Below are positions 47,450 through 59,520 of a stretch of 64,000 nt of DNA, piece by piece (position 1 is the stretch's first letter; each line of letters opens with the position of its first letter). The stretch comes from Symsagittifera roscoffensis (Eukaryota; Xenacoelomorpha; Acoela; Convolutidae): positions 41,554,759 through 41,618,758 of the forward strand of contig NC_087063.1 of assembly GCF_963678635.1 (NCBI RefSeq). Reading direction: 5' to 3'. The notes under the pieces are model-generated. The model saw only the letters and a program-made list of their open reading frames with translations. It was not told the origin of the DNA and made no database searches. The position numbers and the translations under genes were made by a program.

Positions 47450-48004
47450 AATCCAGATTTGATCTGATAATAATATCATACAAGATTGCTCGTATCAGGG
47501 CGAAGCCCTGAATGTTCCGACTGCATTTTAAGGTCTATGGAGTAGTGTTTGCTTTAAAAAAGGGGTGACATTTTTTAAAACTCATCCCCGCACGCTATTT
47601 GACGTACAAAGTGATATATTTTGTTTATAGGGAAGTATTAAATAGGTAACATACACAAATTGAGTTTATAAAAATTGATTTTTTCTCTCAGCTAGCGTTT
47701 TAGACTTGCTCACTCAGTCTGGAAGAGCTCGACAGATAACCTGGACCACAGATTTTTCCGTTTAGATTCTTCAAGAAACTCAAGCTTGCTAGATAGATAA
47801 GCAAAATATATCACTTTGTACTTCAAATAGCGTGTGGCGGATGCTTTGAAAAAAAAATGAAAAAAAAAATTAATAAAAACAATGTCACCCATTTTCCTAA
47901 AGCGACCACTTCTCTATAGACCTATAAATGCATTCTGAGCATTCAGGGCTTCGCCCTAATACTTGCAGTTTTGCTTGACTTTATTATCAGAGCAAATCTG
48001 GATT
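47450..48004. repeat. Large fold-back element with family A hairpins
   Basis: Long inverted repeats. The left arm runs from AATCCAGATTTG (47,450) through the family A module (CAAGATTGCTCGTATC, CAGGGC-GAA-GCCCTG, AATGTTCCGACTGC) to about 47,650. The right arm repeats all of this inverted (about 47,800 to CAAATCTGGATT at 48,004). Inner landmarks such as CACGCTATTTGA and AGTACAAAGTGATATATTTTG are present on both arms. No clear target duplication or coding frame. Confidence 0.75.
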
Positions 48005-48529
48005 GATTAGCTATGGGTTTTTCCAAAAAATTTCATTGACATGAATGAATCTTTCGAGAACATGTGTGATTTCTATTTAGTTCTTTTATAGAACAAAAAG
48101 TCAGTTTTCTCCCAAAAGTATTCGTTTTCGCCAGTTAATTTTCAGTTTTGTTTTTCCTAGATCTGGAAACAAGTCTCAATGTTTGAAAATATCAATAAAA
48201 ACTTTGAGTGATAAAAATATTGAGTGATAATTTACTTGCTAAGTTGGTTTTGTGCGAGCCAATTAAAAACTCGTTCTTGCTTGTTAAAAGTGAATTGCAC
48301 TCGTCGCAAAGGATGGCCGTAAAAGTTCGACCACCCAGCAAAGTTATCGCCTCACGGCGAAGCTCTGAATTACTCTTTTTCTGAAGTATATTTGATGATA
48401 TCCTGCTATTTAGTCTTTGCATACTTCCGATCATCAATCATAAGAAAAATAGCCAAGTAGCATGGAGTATTTTAAGGGCAATGGTGGTTTCAAAGAAAAA
48501 ACTATTCTATCGAAATAAAATTTGATTTT

Positions 48530-49195
48530 TTGCTCCGACCACCAAATAATCATCAGAATGGGCCGATTGATATATCATATTGAAACCCTTTCAGTCGCGA
48601 TTCGAACAACTTCAAAACATTTTTCCTGTAGTTGAGAAAAACGTGTTTAAATTTTTTGATTTATGGTCTAATTTCGAGCAAATGAGGTGAGCGAGCAGGC
48701 TTATTTTGTTGTTCATTCAAAAGTATTTGCCGCAAATAATCATCGTAATAGGTGGGGTGATATAATATATTAAAGCCTTTCAATCGTGATTCGAACGACG
48801 TTGAAAATTTTTCAAAAACTTGTTTAGTTTTGAGAAAAACCGGTTTCAAATTTTTGAGTTTTAGTCTCATTTCGAGCGAGTAAAGCAAGCGAGAAGGCTT
48901 ATTATAGAACTAAAATGATTTTTCGAAAATTTTAGTGCCATCTTGAAGTTATATATTTAGAATTTTTTTGTTTCTTTTCTAAACAACTTCGACTAAAACT
49001 ATTGCTCGATTTGCCTTTTTTCCTGTGAGTGTCGAATATGACTTAAGTCTATGTTTTTGTCAGATCCTTTTACACGCGACTCACAAAAACCAACACTAAT
49101 TTGAAATAAGAACATAAAAAGCTTTTTCACGTGTTTTTATGAGTATGTTCGGAATATTCTGTGCTCCTGCAGAGCACCCGGCGATCCTTGTTTGA
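48530..49195 (+). repeat. Dispersed repeat family B, copy 3 with a repeated head
   Basis: The family head (AATAATCATC, then TTTCARTCGYGATTCGAAC, then GAGAAAAACCGGTTTCAAA) occurs twice, near 48,545 and 48,725. After it come the body and the terminal module. Here the hairpin stem has changed to GTGCTC-CTGCA-GAGCAC (49,161-49,177) and is followed by CCCGGCGATCCTTG|TTT. Confidence 0.66.
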
Positions 49196-49714
49196 ATTTG
49201 TTTGTTTTTGTCGCAGAAAGCAAAGTAGTCAATAAACAAACTTAATATGAGTTTTTATAGCTTCCTGTGAACCAAATTTCTTAACATGTCAGTTTCTAGA
49301 GAAATAGACCCAATTTCTCAATATTTACCTTTAAAACCGTAAGCTCCAATCCTTTTTTTCTCAACACAGATAATGTTTTTTTGTTGCAGCTCAAACGAAA
49401 ATTGAAAGGGTTTGGTATGATTTATCGCTAGATCTCATCTAGATTATGCTCGTGATTCTTAGATTTGAGTGTAAAATCTTTTGAACGCAAAGTTCCAATA
49501 TTTTGGTGATTGTAATCATATTTTTTGGTACATACTTCTAAAAAATTAAATTTCCATTTTTTGTTTATCGCAGAAAAAAATATATAACCGAAAACTGAAA
49601 ATTATAACAGCAAAGCTTAAGTATTAGTTATTGAATTAAATCCCGTTAAAATCTGTTAATACATGTCTAATTTGATTTTAAAATTATTTTTGTGCCTACG
49701 AGCACGCATGGCTT

Positions 49715-49730
49715 GGGGGGGGGGGGGGGG
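49715..49730. repeat. Poly-G run (16)
   Basis: Sixteen G in a row in intron 2. Confidence 0.95.
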
Positions 49731-50149
49731 TTTGTGGTTATTCACGAAATATCGGGTACTTCAAGGAACACTCATAGATTATCGAGTTTGTTATCTACTC
49801 AATAATCTTCACTACTTTTCAGACTAGCTTTCAAATTGTTTGCGCTCTCTCACTCGCAATCTATTTTTGGAAAAGTTGAAGCGTTGCTTAGCTTTTTCTA
49901 TTTGAAGGTTAACTTTAATAATTTTCTGCTTGAATAACAAAATAAAAAGTTTGAATAACAAAATAAAAGGTTGTTCTTAGAGAAATAACGTTTTTTTTTC
50001 TGATTTAATTTCAAATGATGACCGTGGTGGGATTATTTTTCTACTTGAACTGCAACCGACTATTTTTTAGTTTCGACTTTTGAAAATTGAGAGGAAATTT
50101 GGTCTTCGTGTGTGTTTTAGTTTTTTACCACGCAAAATAAGGTTGCTTA

Positions 50150-50583
50150 AAAGTTCATCGGAATTGGTCAATTGTTATATCATTTGAAAAACCTTTCAGT
50201 CATGGTTCAAATAGCATTTAAATTTTCAAAATGTTTTCTCAGTGTCGAGAAAAACCGGTTTGGACTTAATAATAGTTTGTAAAATTTCTGGTGCCATCTT
50301 GGGAATAAAGAAATGTCAAAATTAGAGAAAATTTTCTGAAAACTTTTTTGAAAAATTTGTTTATTTTTTAAATGAATTTTTTAAAAAGCTATTGTTCAAC
50401 ATTTATTTTTTGTATGATTTTTGAATATGCATAAGTTTTGCACTTTCGTTCAGATCTTTTCATCACCCTACGCACAAAAAACGATTTTAATTTGAAAAAA
50501 AAAGACTTTGTTTTGTAGTTTTTCAAAAGATATGGTCAGATCACTCTGTGCTACTTGCACAGCAACCGGCTATCCGTGTTCTT
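50150..50583 (+). repeat. Dispersed repeat family B, copy 4
   Basis: Body plus terminal module, with hairpin CTGTGC-TACTT-GCACAG at 50,546-50,562 followed by CAACCGGCTATCCGTG|TT. Confidence 0.66.
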
Positions 50584-50639
50584 CTGACCATTTGAAAATT
50601 GTGGAAGAACTTTGCATTGGGTTATGTTCTAAATTTTTT

Positions 50640-51008
50640 AATTTTCACGCAAACTCAGGTGCCACATCTAATCATCGGAATGAGTAAAGTGATCGATTAA
50701 CGTTATATAAATATTGGCCATTTAGGCTAAAGAAAAATTGATTTCACCAAAAATAAAACCAGTTTTGGAAACTTCATTAAGCATTTTTTGATCATAAAAA
50801 TTTGCATACAAATTTAAATTTTTAGTGGGAAAAATGAGGAAATTTTTTTTTCGTTCATGTATTTTTTGAAGATCTTTTTTTTTGGGTGCTATCTTTTCAT
50901 TACACAACGCAGAAAAACGGCACTAATTTGAGAAAAAAAAAACGTTTTTCTTAAAACTTTGGTCGGAACATTCTGTGCTACTTGCACAGCAACTGGCTCT
51001 TCTTGTTA
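50640..51008 (+). repeat. Dispersed repeat family B, copy 5 (shortened)
   Basis: Truncated body, then GGTCGGAACATTC and the hairpin CTGTGC-TACTT-GCACAG at 50,973-50,989, followed by CAACTGGCTCTTCTTG|TT. Confidence 0.66.
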
Positions 51009-53099
51009 CAGTTTGAAATTGGTTTGCTTTCCTGTCGATGCACTCTAAATGCAGTTTAAAAAATGAAAATTTCAAGCTAAATTTTCTTGACTCTCGAATA
51101 ATGACCAAAAGAATTTTAAGATGTCTATTTCCAGTGCTTGATTTTGTGTTGAAAAACACGCTCGAATACAAAAATCCTCAGTGGTCGGAACAATACGTAT
51201 TAAATATTCTGGGCTGTGTACTGATTCGAGGAGTTGCTATTCCGAAATTCAAAGTTAGAAATAAAACAAAGATATAAACCGCAAAAAGATGTTAAGTTCC
51301 TCTATCCCTTCGCACCTACAAATGCCAAAAATTTAATTAGAAAAATCTAGTTTTTTGGAAATATTTTTTTATAGTTTTTAATTTGTTTTTGCAAAGATAA
51401 CTAACTATGGTCGGAACATCTTTGTGATCAAAAAAGCTGTAGGATTTTGGTCATCAAGAGGAAAACTTGAAACTTTCATAGCCCGGTTTTATACTCTTGG
51501 TTTTCCGGTTTGATTTTAATTTGCAATGACATCAAGAGCTTCAAACTATGTCTGCAAAATACGAGAACGCTTGTGTGACGTTTCAAGTAGGATTTTACAT
51601 GGAAGAGCATACTTGTTTAGTCTTATGGTACGATTTAGTTGCTCTTCAAGAGCCCTTAAAACTGTTCGCTACATGAAGCCAACACAGTTTTATCACTTCG
51701 AAAGAGTAGCCAGACGGTGTTTGTCTGAATTGAACGGTTTTGCTTGGTTCACTGAAGGTCCTTCATAAGCGCTTCAGAGCTTTTAAGCGCGATAAAACCT
51801 GTCTAGTCTACTGAAATCACGTGCATTGTAGTTTAATATCTTACCATTGTCCACGATTGCCTAGGTTCTTTGTGGGTTTCAGACGTTCTTCAAAAACAAG
51901 GCTTTTTTAGTATTTTAAGTGCAAATTTGAAGAATATTATTTGACCCCGAAGTTGGCAACTTGGTTCAAAAAACAAAAATGGCAAAAAAATTCTGGTCTC
52001 GTCCGTAAATGTTTATTTCCATTAAGTCTTAAAAAGCTATCGTATCATTTTGTCATACCTATCCATAGGATAATGACGATGAAAGTCATTGGTTGAAAAA
52101 GATTGTCTTCTTCCTGATGAAGAAGTGGGAGAATTCGAGTGGGAGGCTTTTATTCAAGTTCAATTTCTGAATTCGGTCACGCGTTTTGAATTTATTAATT
52201 AAAATTCACCAATCTGTTTGCTCTTCTCTGCTTTCAATATTTTAAAATCTGTTATTATCTATAAATATATAATTTTATTGCCTTGTTTATCCCATTCGCA
52301 AGCCATGACGAAAGCAAAATCTATCAAACAACATAATTGGTATAAAAATAGCGCTTAATAAATGTATCCCCGTTTTTTAAAACTAGTTTTAAATGTTAAC
52401 GTGACTTGATATTCACGCTCCTGCGTCATAGACTAGCGTAACTGACATTTAAGGAAGTTTTTTTGTCCTAACTTCAGTTTAACATTGAACATTTCCCTTG
52501 TTTTTTTACGCTTCTATTTTTACTAGCGTCATTAAACTTCAAGTTTTGATGTTTATTTTTGCTCTATTTCTGTTTTTAGGGCCCTCGGAATTGGTAAACA
52601 GAGTATTAATAGAAAATTTCCCGTAGGAATCGTTTTGGGTTGTTCAAATTACTATTTTTTATGTTTGGCCTGAAATTTCAATAAGCTGTAATTGTTCAAA
52701 ATTAGATTAGTCCATAAAAATACTCTTTGAAATATAAAAATGATTTTACAGGGATAGTTTGTCGTTGTGGATGTTGGTGTGAACGTCCAAATTCATTTTT
52801 CCCAATCTGATGTCGCATGTGATCGGTTCAAAAAAACCGGCGGTAAAAACTGGCAAATTAAGCTTTACATGTAAAATGTCTGGGAAGCAAAGAGAGAAAA
52901 TGCAAATGTGATAAATCTATCCAGTAATTGCAAATTCATTGGAAATGGGACGACTAATAAAAAACAACACGAGGTGAAGAAATCTTTTTTTTTAAGAGCT
53001 GTGCTATTCAGCAAAGTAATATGAAGTTCCACACATCAAAGCAATTTAGGCCAGTTTGAATTTGTTCTGAAATCTTTGCAAATTTTACATGTTAAATAA

Positions 53100-53190
53100 G
53101 TTGCCTCTTCACCTTTCCACCGAAAGCTTGTTGGTTCGAGGCCCACCTTGGTCAATGGCCTTCGCTGACGAGAATGAGAAAAAAAACCTT
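53100..53190 (+). mobile_element. tRNA-derived SINE, copy 2 (degraded)
   Basis: A good box B (TTGGTTCGAGGCCCACC, 53,130-53,146) in the same context as the other copies, followed by a short diverged middle and an A-rich tail. The box A half is eroded. Confidence 0.5.
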
Positions 53191-53939
53191 TTTATAAAAT
53201 GGAACGAATTTTCTTAACAAAAAATTATCGGTGTCGTTGCAAAGTAAAATTGAATAGCTCGTTTTTGGAATCTTTTCTAGAGCATTTTTTGTTTCTGGTT
53301 GCAATTTTTAAGTTCAAACTCCGAACCTTGGAAATTCAATAGTTCGGGAACTCTTTTCCCATTTTTCGGTGGACTATGAATATTCTGCTGACAAAAATCT
53401 TAATATGAAAAACTAACTACGTGAACTCCTTTGACTACCTGCAGCTCGAGGGAGAACCAAAAAAAAATTTTTTTATTCGAATACGTTTTTCTGCATTTTA
53501 AAAACGATTTTGTGTCCAATTTATTTGAAGTATTGTATAATTTTTCCGAGACTTGCGGCGCATCAATATCTGAAACAATCATGAACGAATACAAAAATGG
53601 AGTAGTGCGTTTGAGATGAAACAAACATGTCGGCTGATCTCGTTCCGTTGAAGTGAAATCTGGGTCACAGATCAAATGCAACCAAACCGCAGCTCCGAAA
53701 GAATCTCTATTTCAAATTTTATAATTCTTGTTATGAACATGAAGTTTAAACTTTATCTGTTCTAATTGTACAGTTGCACCTATGAGTGTTTTGCTTACTT
53801 CGGAGATTTTGTGCAATAAAACTGTTATTGAAATTTTTTCTTCGCGATTTTTTTCTTGGAATTTGTCCTAGTTCATTAAATTTTTTTGTGAGCCTGAAAT
53901 GTTCCCTGAATTTTTTCAGTTTTTCTTGTTTTATTATAT

Positions 53940-53990
53940 CGCTCCGACTTTCGAAGAAAGGGACGGAATATTTGTGCTGTTTTTTTTTCT
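53940..53990 (-). repeat. Solo family C hairpin end
   Basis: CTCCGACTTTCGAAGAAAGGGACGG then AATATTTGTGCTG matches the ends at 2,308 and 27,490 (TTCCGACTTTCG, CGAAAGTAACGGAATA, TTGTGCTCG). Confidence 0.55.
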
Positions 53991-54879
53991 CGATGAGATT
54001 AAATTTTTTAACTAGCAATTTCGTGCAGAAAATTTTGAATTGCGTCAATGAAAGAAGAGAAAACGTTGTGGATCGTGTGTTTTTTTTTTCAAAAAAGTCA
54101 GAAAAATTGTTCACGCACAAAATTATTTATTTCTAGCGGTTTGACTTTCGATTTCTTCTAAAGACAAATTCAAATTCGTGTGCTAAACGGAAGGAAATTT
54201 ACGCTCCTAAATAGCGAAAGATGCTCTCTAATTTACCCTCCCCAAAAACTTTTTATGGATACCGTTTTCTCAAATGAGAATAGTTTTTATCAAAAACTGT
54301 TTATCATAAAATGTTCGTAAAATTCGAAGAGTTTTGCTGATACCACAGCCAATCGGCGTTGCTGTGCATAAAAAACAAAAACTACAATCGGCGGGTTTGA
54401 GCATTTTTTTTTGCTGCATTTCAATGTGAAAACGGGATCTTGTTGTTCTAACTTCAAAGAGTGGTAAAAAATTTGGATTGGGCGGTTTCTTAGCCAATTT
54501 TGACTACTTCGAGAAAAGCTCGCGGGGGGTTAAAAGTGGTTTCATATTCAAGCCCTTTTGGTCGTGATTTGCGTTTTAAAATATTCAAACAGTTTGTATT
54601 TGTCGAAAAAACTAGTCTTGCTGTTTCAGACAAAATTGCACGAAATTTGATGAGAGACTGACCTCCACATTTTAACGTTATTCAACTATAGTCAGCGATA
54701 TTTTTTGCACTCTTGTTCCAATTCAATGGCCGTTTCTAGAAAAAGAAAATAACAGAAAATTTCTATTAAAAATTGCTAAAATAATAATTTTAACCATTTT
54801 TTTTTTGTTCTGACCATTTGAAAAATGGCGAGGAAACTTGTATTCGGATGTGTTTTAGTTTTTTTGCTTTTTTTGTTTT

Positions 54880-55432
54880 CCACGCTACCGCAAATAATCA
54901 TGGGAGAGATTTGAATGATATATAATTTTTGAACCCTTTCAGTCGTTATTCGAATTATGTTATTTAAAAAGTTCGTTATTCGAATTATTCGTTATTCGAA
55001 TTATGTTTTTAAATTATGAAAAAGTTTTCCCAGTGTCGAGAAAAACAGGTTTAAAATTTTTGATTTTTTGCCTAAATTCGAGCACTCTTTTTTATGCTTA
55101 ATTTAGGCCGTTTACAATAGCTTATTCATTCTGAATTTAATTTTACTCGAGTAAAATTAGTTTTTGGAGATTTTTAATGCCACTTTGCGAATCAAAAAAC
55201 TCAAAAAACTGAAGAAAAAAAAATTTGAAAACGAAATTTTGAAAAAAAAATCGATTTAAAAAAAAATTTGAAATCATTTTTCTTCCAAAACTGTTCTCCT
55301 GTTTGCCTATTTTACTAAGACTGTCGAATATGCCTAAAATATAGTTTTACTCAGATCCTTTTGTCACACCACGCAGAAAAAATTTCACTACTTTGAAAAT
55401 AAAAAACATGCTGCCGGCTATCCTTGTGAACT
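54880..55432 (+). repeat. Dispersed repeat family B, copy 6
   Basis: Head (GCAAATAATCATGGGAGAG) with a local triplication of TTCGTTATTCGAATTATG near 54,950-55,010, then the body. It ends abruptly in GCCGGCTATCCTTG|TG without the hairpin. Confidence 0.62.
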
Positions 55433-57129
55433 ACAGGAGACTTGTTGTCAAAATCCCAAAAACGCAATATGATTTGACGTTGGTTGTTGAAAACCGTGTG
55501 CTATGATTTGGAGTCGTTTTGTCGATTTGTTTTCCAATTTGTTTTTCCTTCGCCCTTGACTAGCACTGTTTTTTACGTATGCGTCCCGGATGCGTGAGCA
55601 ATTTATTGAAATATCTGCTGGCTAAACTACTGAGCCAGAAGAATGAATTTTTCAGCCAAGTGAAATCATTTTTTTTCACATGAAAAATTCATGTTTTCAT
55701 CGGACTTGATATCAGGCCCCGGATTCAAGTTGAAAAAATATTTGTTTGTTGTTAACTAACTATTACTTTGAAAATGGAGGTAGTAGATTACTTTGAAAAT
55801 GGAGTTAGTAGACAAAGTGGGTGAGTTGGCTAGAAGCTGTAAATTGCAAAACTGAAAACTTGAAAAATTCTTGTAAATGTTACGGTTAAATGAAATACTG
55901 AGTATGAAAATGCGGGTTTGTTTTCTGACTCTTTGCATTTATTAATAGAAAATTAGTTCAAAATGAGTTTTTTGCTGCCACTTGCTGCAAAATTTTTTAA
56001 AATAGCGAGTTTGTTTTATTAACTTTTCTTCAATTAGTTCGTTTTTTTTTTTGAGGAATTATTAAGTCAAATAAAACCTTTTTTCCTGAATCCGGCGAAG
56101 CATGCTTAAGATGCCCTAGTCACAAAAATTATAATCATATGAGCGCTCACCTTTAATTTAAAACCAAACTTGAAGAAATTTTCAATGATTTTGAAGTTGA
56201 AAAGGCTCAGTCAGCTCTTTTGTTAGAAGCAAATTCACTTTTTGTTTAAGTAAAACGTTTCGTTCGGAGAAAGAGTTGGATGAATTTGACGAATTCATGG
56301 ATCATGAGAGAATGAATATGTCACAACGCCATATAAAGAAAGACTTTTTTGCAGTTTTGCAATAATTTAACTAATCTTCTTTTACAAGAGAAAAAGACCG
56401 TATTGCTATATCCTGTTAATGGCTTCTCGGAAAATTAGTCATGCTTTTGCAATTGCAGAGTAAAAAAGCATTTGGTAATTAGAGCTAACCGAATTCACCT
56501 GCTTCAACGATAAAAATAGCCCGCAAACGGAAATAAGCCCCTGGTATTTTCAGGCAATGCAAAATTTGCTTCCTTGATTTTTTTAAAGTTTCCTACCGAG
56601 TTTGACACATTAATCAGATATTGGTATTAATCATTTCTAAAAAGAGCCAAAGCACATGGTTTTTTCAAACTGAATAATTAATGGACTATTTTTGTGTCAA
56701 TTGGGGTTAAAAATCATATATCAATTGTTGAAAAAGGTAATTGGACACTTAAAATCCCAATTCAGATTACCAACTTAATATCACAATGTGTAATCCAGAC
56801 ACTGTTTTAAAACTTATGAATTCAAGCTCTAAAAAGCATTCTCCACCCCAACCCCCATCCACCCCACACACGACACACCTCATCTATCCCCCATGCTACT
56901 GGAGTAATCGGCTTGTTGAACCCAACCCAATATTATATAAAACATTTCCATTGATTTCACACCATAAATATGAACTGAATAGTGGTGGGTGGTATTAGCA
57001 ATGCGTGGTGTGCTAATAATACCGGTAGTATTCCCTAGGAATAATTATAATGTTTGCTCAACAGACTTAAAGGGTGTTTGGTTAATCGCTCAAATCCGGC
57101 AGTGACGGATAGTGCCGTGTACTTCTTAC

Positions 57130-57215
57130 TACGTCACGTGCTGACGTCACCAGCTCAGGCGAAAGGTTACGTCACACCATAAAAAGGGTGCAAGCTCAAA
57201 CCACCGATAGTTTGG
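57130..57215 (+). promoter_or_regulatory. Possible internal promoter upstream of exon 3
   Basis: In 60 bp there are an E-box CACGTG (57,135-57,140), a full CRE TGACGTCA (57,142-57,149) and a half CRE TTACGTCAC (57,167-57,175), then a TATA-like CATAAAAAGG (57,178-57,187). These lie in a GC-richer island about 1.6 kb before exon 3. The arrangement resembles a TATA promoter with CREB/ATF sites. If used, it could produce a transcript starting within the DOK7-like gene. It may equally belong to an unseen transposon. Confidence 0.35.
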
Positions 57216-57727
57216 AACGCCGAAGTATATGTAGAATGATTTTATCTAGCATTTTGCGCTCTGCAAGTGCACAAGGCTTTTCTACTGAGCCATCATTTTT
57301 TGTTGTTGTTTTGCTTGAAACGTTTCTTTCTTATCGTTTTTGTTGAGTTGCTTTTTCGGTGGTCTAGCACTTTGGTGCTTTCCACACTATAGGTCAAGCT
57401 GAGACCCATAGGTTAGATAGATTAACTGAGTAGGAAGTTACTGATCTGGAGTTACACAAATTGAAATGGTATGCCGCCAAAAACCACAGGTCCAAATTGG
57501 ACCCTCTTTGATGTTAATTGGAACCTCGCTACGTTAGTGCTTCATTTTATAAGGTTGACTATGCCTTTGAAGACTAAGGATTATAAGCGGGTGCATTTTA
57601 CACCAGATTATTCAGATTTTGCAAAATTTAATGTTTCGAAAGTTCTTATAAGGCTGCAATGTTTTTTTTAGTCCGAGTCTTTGTTAAATCGAAAGTTTAT
57701 TCTGTATCGTTTCAAGTACTGAAAACG

Positions 57728-58078
57728 AATCAGGCCCATGTGAACAATCTGTCCCCCCTAAAATTGAATGGCAAATTCAAGCAGTTCGGCATATATGTGC
57801 TGTGCTCAAATCTGATTGGTTGAAAAATATTACTTTTAACCAAGTGAACTATCTCCTCCCTAATTTGATTTAGTGGGGAGATTGTTCACTTGGTCCCCGA
57901 ATCAACCGTACAATCCCGAACCCCCTGGTCCGATTATTTAAATTTAGGTGGGAGGATGTTAACTTGGTTTTGAGATGGAATTTTCAACCAATCAGAATAT
58001 AAGCATTTTTGCGTAGGGCCAGCAAATTTAATCCAATTCAAACTCTCGGTGGAGGATCTTAACTTGGTCAGGGGTAAG
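57728..58078. repeat. Fold-back element with repeated CCAAGTGAACNATCTCC motif
   Basis: Five copies of a motif of the type ACCAAGTGAACTATCTCCTC occur: two forward (near 57,738 and 57,839) and three inverted (near 57,875, 57,952 and 58,052). CTGATTGGTTGAAAA near 57,811 is matched by its inverse TTTTCAACCAATCAG near 57,990. This gives a palindromic MITE-like unit of about 350 bp. Confidence 0.6.
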
Positions 58079-58793
58079 ATACAAACTCAATAGGTTTCAT
58101 ATTCAGATTTTTTGACATACAATTCCAGCCATACAGCGGATTAGTGATTAATGGATTGTTCCCGATTATTCGTCATATTTTAAAAGAATTGATTAGTTTC
58201 AGCGAGGTCTTGTTCAATTTTTTTTTTCAAAACCAATATGTGAAAGCATGCGGTTGTTCAAATTTGAACCAATTTAAAATTTAAAGCGGTTAACCACTTC
58301 CACTCCCAGAAGTACCACATTAGTTCTTTTGAGCATGATGGCTGTTGAAAGTTGATACAGAATTGCTGCCATGTGCTTCGATTTCCGCAAAATGTCTCGG
58401 CATTTCTGCAGACCTTAAACTTTTACTGGTACTTAGTAGTGTGCTTTTTGCTTGCTGTTCACTTTGTGGATAAATGAATAAAACTGTTAAAAGAATTTAT
58501 GTCGAGATGCATTTTAAAATGCTTTGTTTCCAATAGGTTGAGTTTTTTTGTGCCAAACCAATTTTGTTTAACCCAAATAACACCTTCGACTCTTTTTATT
58601 TAAAAACTCTTCTTTGTTTTCTGCATTTTGAGCCCGAGTGTGTTTGACAAAATTTAAAAATGCCGACATCTGCTGCATCCAGCGCTCTTAAGTTTTTTGT
58701 ATCTAAGATTTTTAAACGCACCAAGCAGTATATATCGCTGGAAAAAATGTTCTGACCAAGCTATATTTAGAGAATGTTGTTAAAATGTTTCAG

Positions 58794-59039
58794 ACAAGTG
58801 TACGATGGACTTCAAGAAACAGCCGAAGCACGAGAAGAAAGGAGAGCCAATCACAACGGAGACAGTGAAAAAGAGTTTCCTATTGGAGAACTACGTTGGC
58901 ATCCTTACTGGCCAGGAGATAGATGGGATCCAATATACTCTGGTGATAGTTCTGATGAAACACCTTATCACTCTTGGGTTCACTACCAAATACACCATGA
59001 GGGACTGGGAGTTGAAGATCAGACAAGTGTTCGGAGAAG
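58794..59039 (+). CDS. DOK7: DOK7-like exon 3 (most of the PH domain)
   Basis: 246 nt between acceptor aaatgTTTCAG and donor GAAG|GTGGGT, phase 1 at both ends. With exon 2 it reads SPVA-D-KCTMDFKK. Further on, IQYTLVIVLMKHLITLGF and the closing PH helix WELKIRQVFGE line up with the DOK7 PH domain (VHTLAIV, IMLGF, then the WDARIRYALGE helix). Two other frames across it are longer as plain ORFs but match nothing. An internal ATG at 58,805 could serve a transcript that begins downstream. Confidence 0.92.
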
Positions 59040-59061
59040 GTGGGTCCAGTTAAAATACTAT

Positions 59062-59075
59062 GGGGGGGGGGGGGG
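59062..59075. repeat. Poly-G run and GGAGA purine tract
   Basis: Fourteen G followed by GAGGGGAGAGGAGAGGAGAGGG, close to the start of intron 3. Confidence 0.9.
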
Positions 59076-59384
59076 AGGGGAGAGGAGAGGAGAGGGCTGC
59101 TAGAGCAGATACACATCCAATAGGTTAAACAACCGATAGCGCAAACATCCGATTTTACATAAGTTACATAACACTAGCAATACTAGTGATAAAAACTAAG
59201 ATTCGAATTCAAAAGATTAAGAATTTAGATTTTCTTGAATCTGAAGTTCTGTTCTTGTTGTAAATTGGCTCAGTTTTGCATAAATATGCCTTGGTTCGTA
59301 ATTCAAATTCGGCCAAATTCATTTCCAAGTTTCTCATTCATCATCTGTCGGCAGATCAGCTCTTTGAAAGGTTCAAAATTTCAA

Positions 59385-59520
59385 GCGGGGAGTGGAGGTG
59401 AAGTGGTTACGTCTCCGCCTCTCAATCGAAAGGTCGGATGTTCGAGGCCCACCATGATCCGTGCTCGTTGCTTGAGGGTGAAGCAACATTACCCAGCCCA
59501 GAAAAATAAACCAAAAAAAA
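59385..59520 (+). mobile_element. tRNA-derived SINE, copy 3 (best preserved)
   Basis: Box A region GAGGTGAAGTGGTTACG and box B GGATGTTCGAGGCCC (59,436-59,450) at tRNA spacing, with an anticodon-arm-like stretch between. It is followed by CACCATGATCCG, GAGGGTGAAGCAACATTACC and CAGCCCAGAAAAATAAACC, and an A-rich end. It lies in intron 3 (59,040-59,813) in the sense direction. Confidence 0.75.

Larger units (their letters stand above)
29243..58793 (+). other. Intron 2 of the DOK7-like gene (29.55 kb)
   Basis: Runs from GTCAGT to aaatgTTTCAG. It holds the antisense LTR element 2 and most other repeats in the right half of the window. Stretches where I see nothing beyond AT-rich DNA are 29,243-31,353, 35,251-35,760, 42,862-43,949, 44,399-47,449, 48,005-48,529, 49,196-50,149 (apart from a poly-G run), 51,013-53,099, 53,191-54,879 (apart from one hairpin) and 55,433-57,129. 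Confidence 0.85.

Noticed and set aside
4919..55432. Calling families A and B classical Helitrons
   Set aside because: There is a hairpin near the end, but the terminal word is CTTG and not CTRR, no 5' TC end was identified, and some copies are inverted-ended. It is kept only as a hypothesis.
57468..57671. MPPKTTGPNW frame as a DOK7 exon
   Set aside because: It does not match the PH domain start. The true partners of exon 3 are at 22,787 and 29,197, by motif and phase.
59041..59100. Poly-G/GGAGA run as a regulatory G-quadruplex
   Set aside because: It lies just inside intron 3 and could fold, but a simple homopolymer run gives no support for function, and similar runs occur at 27.13, 28.31 and 49.72 kb.
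58774..59103. A 109-codon frame and its competitor across exon 3
   Set aside because: The longer frame matches nothing. The MDFKK frame matches the DOK7 PH domain and is the only one in phase with exons 2 and 4.
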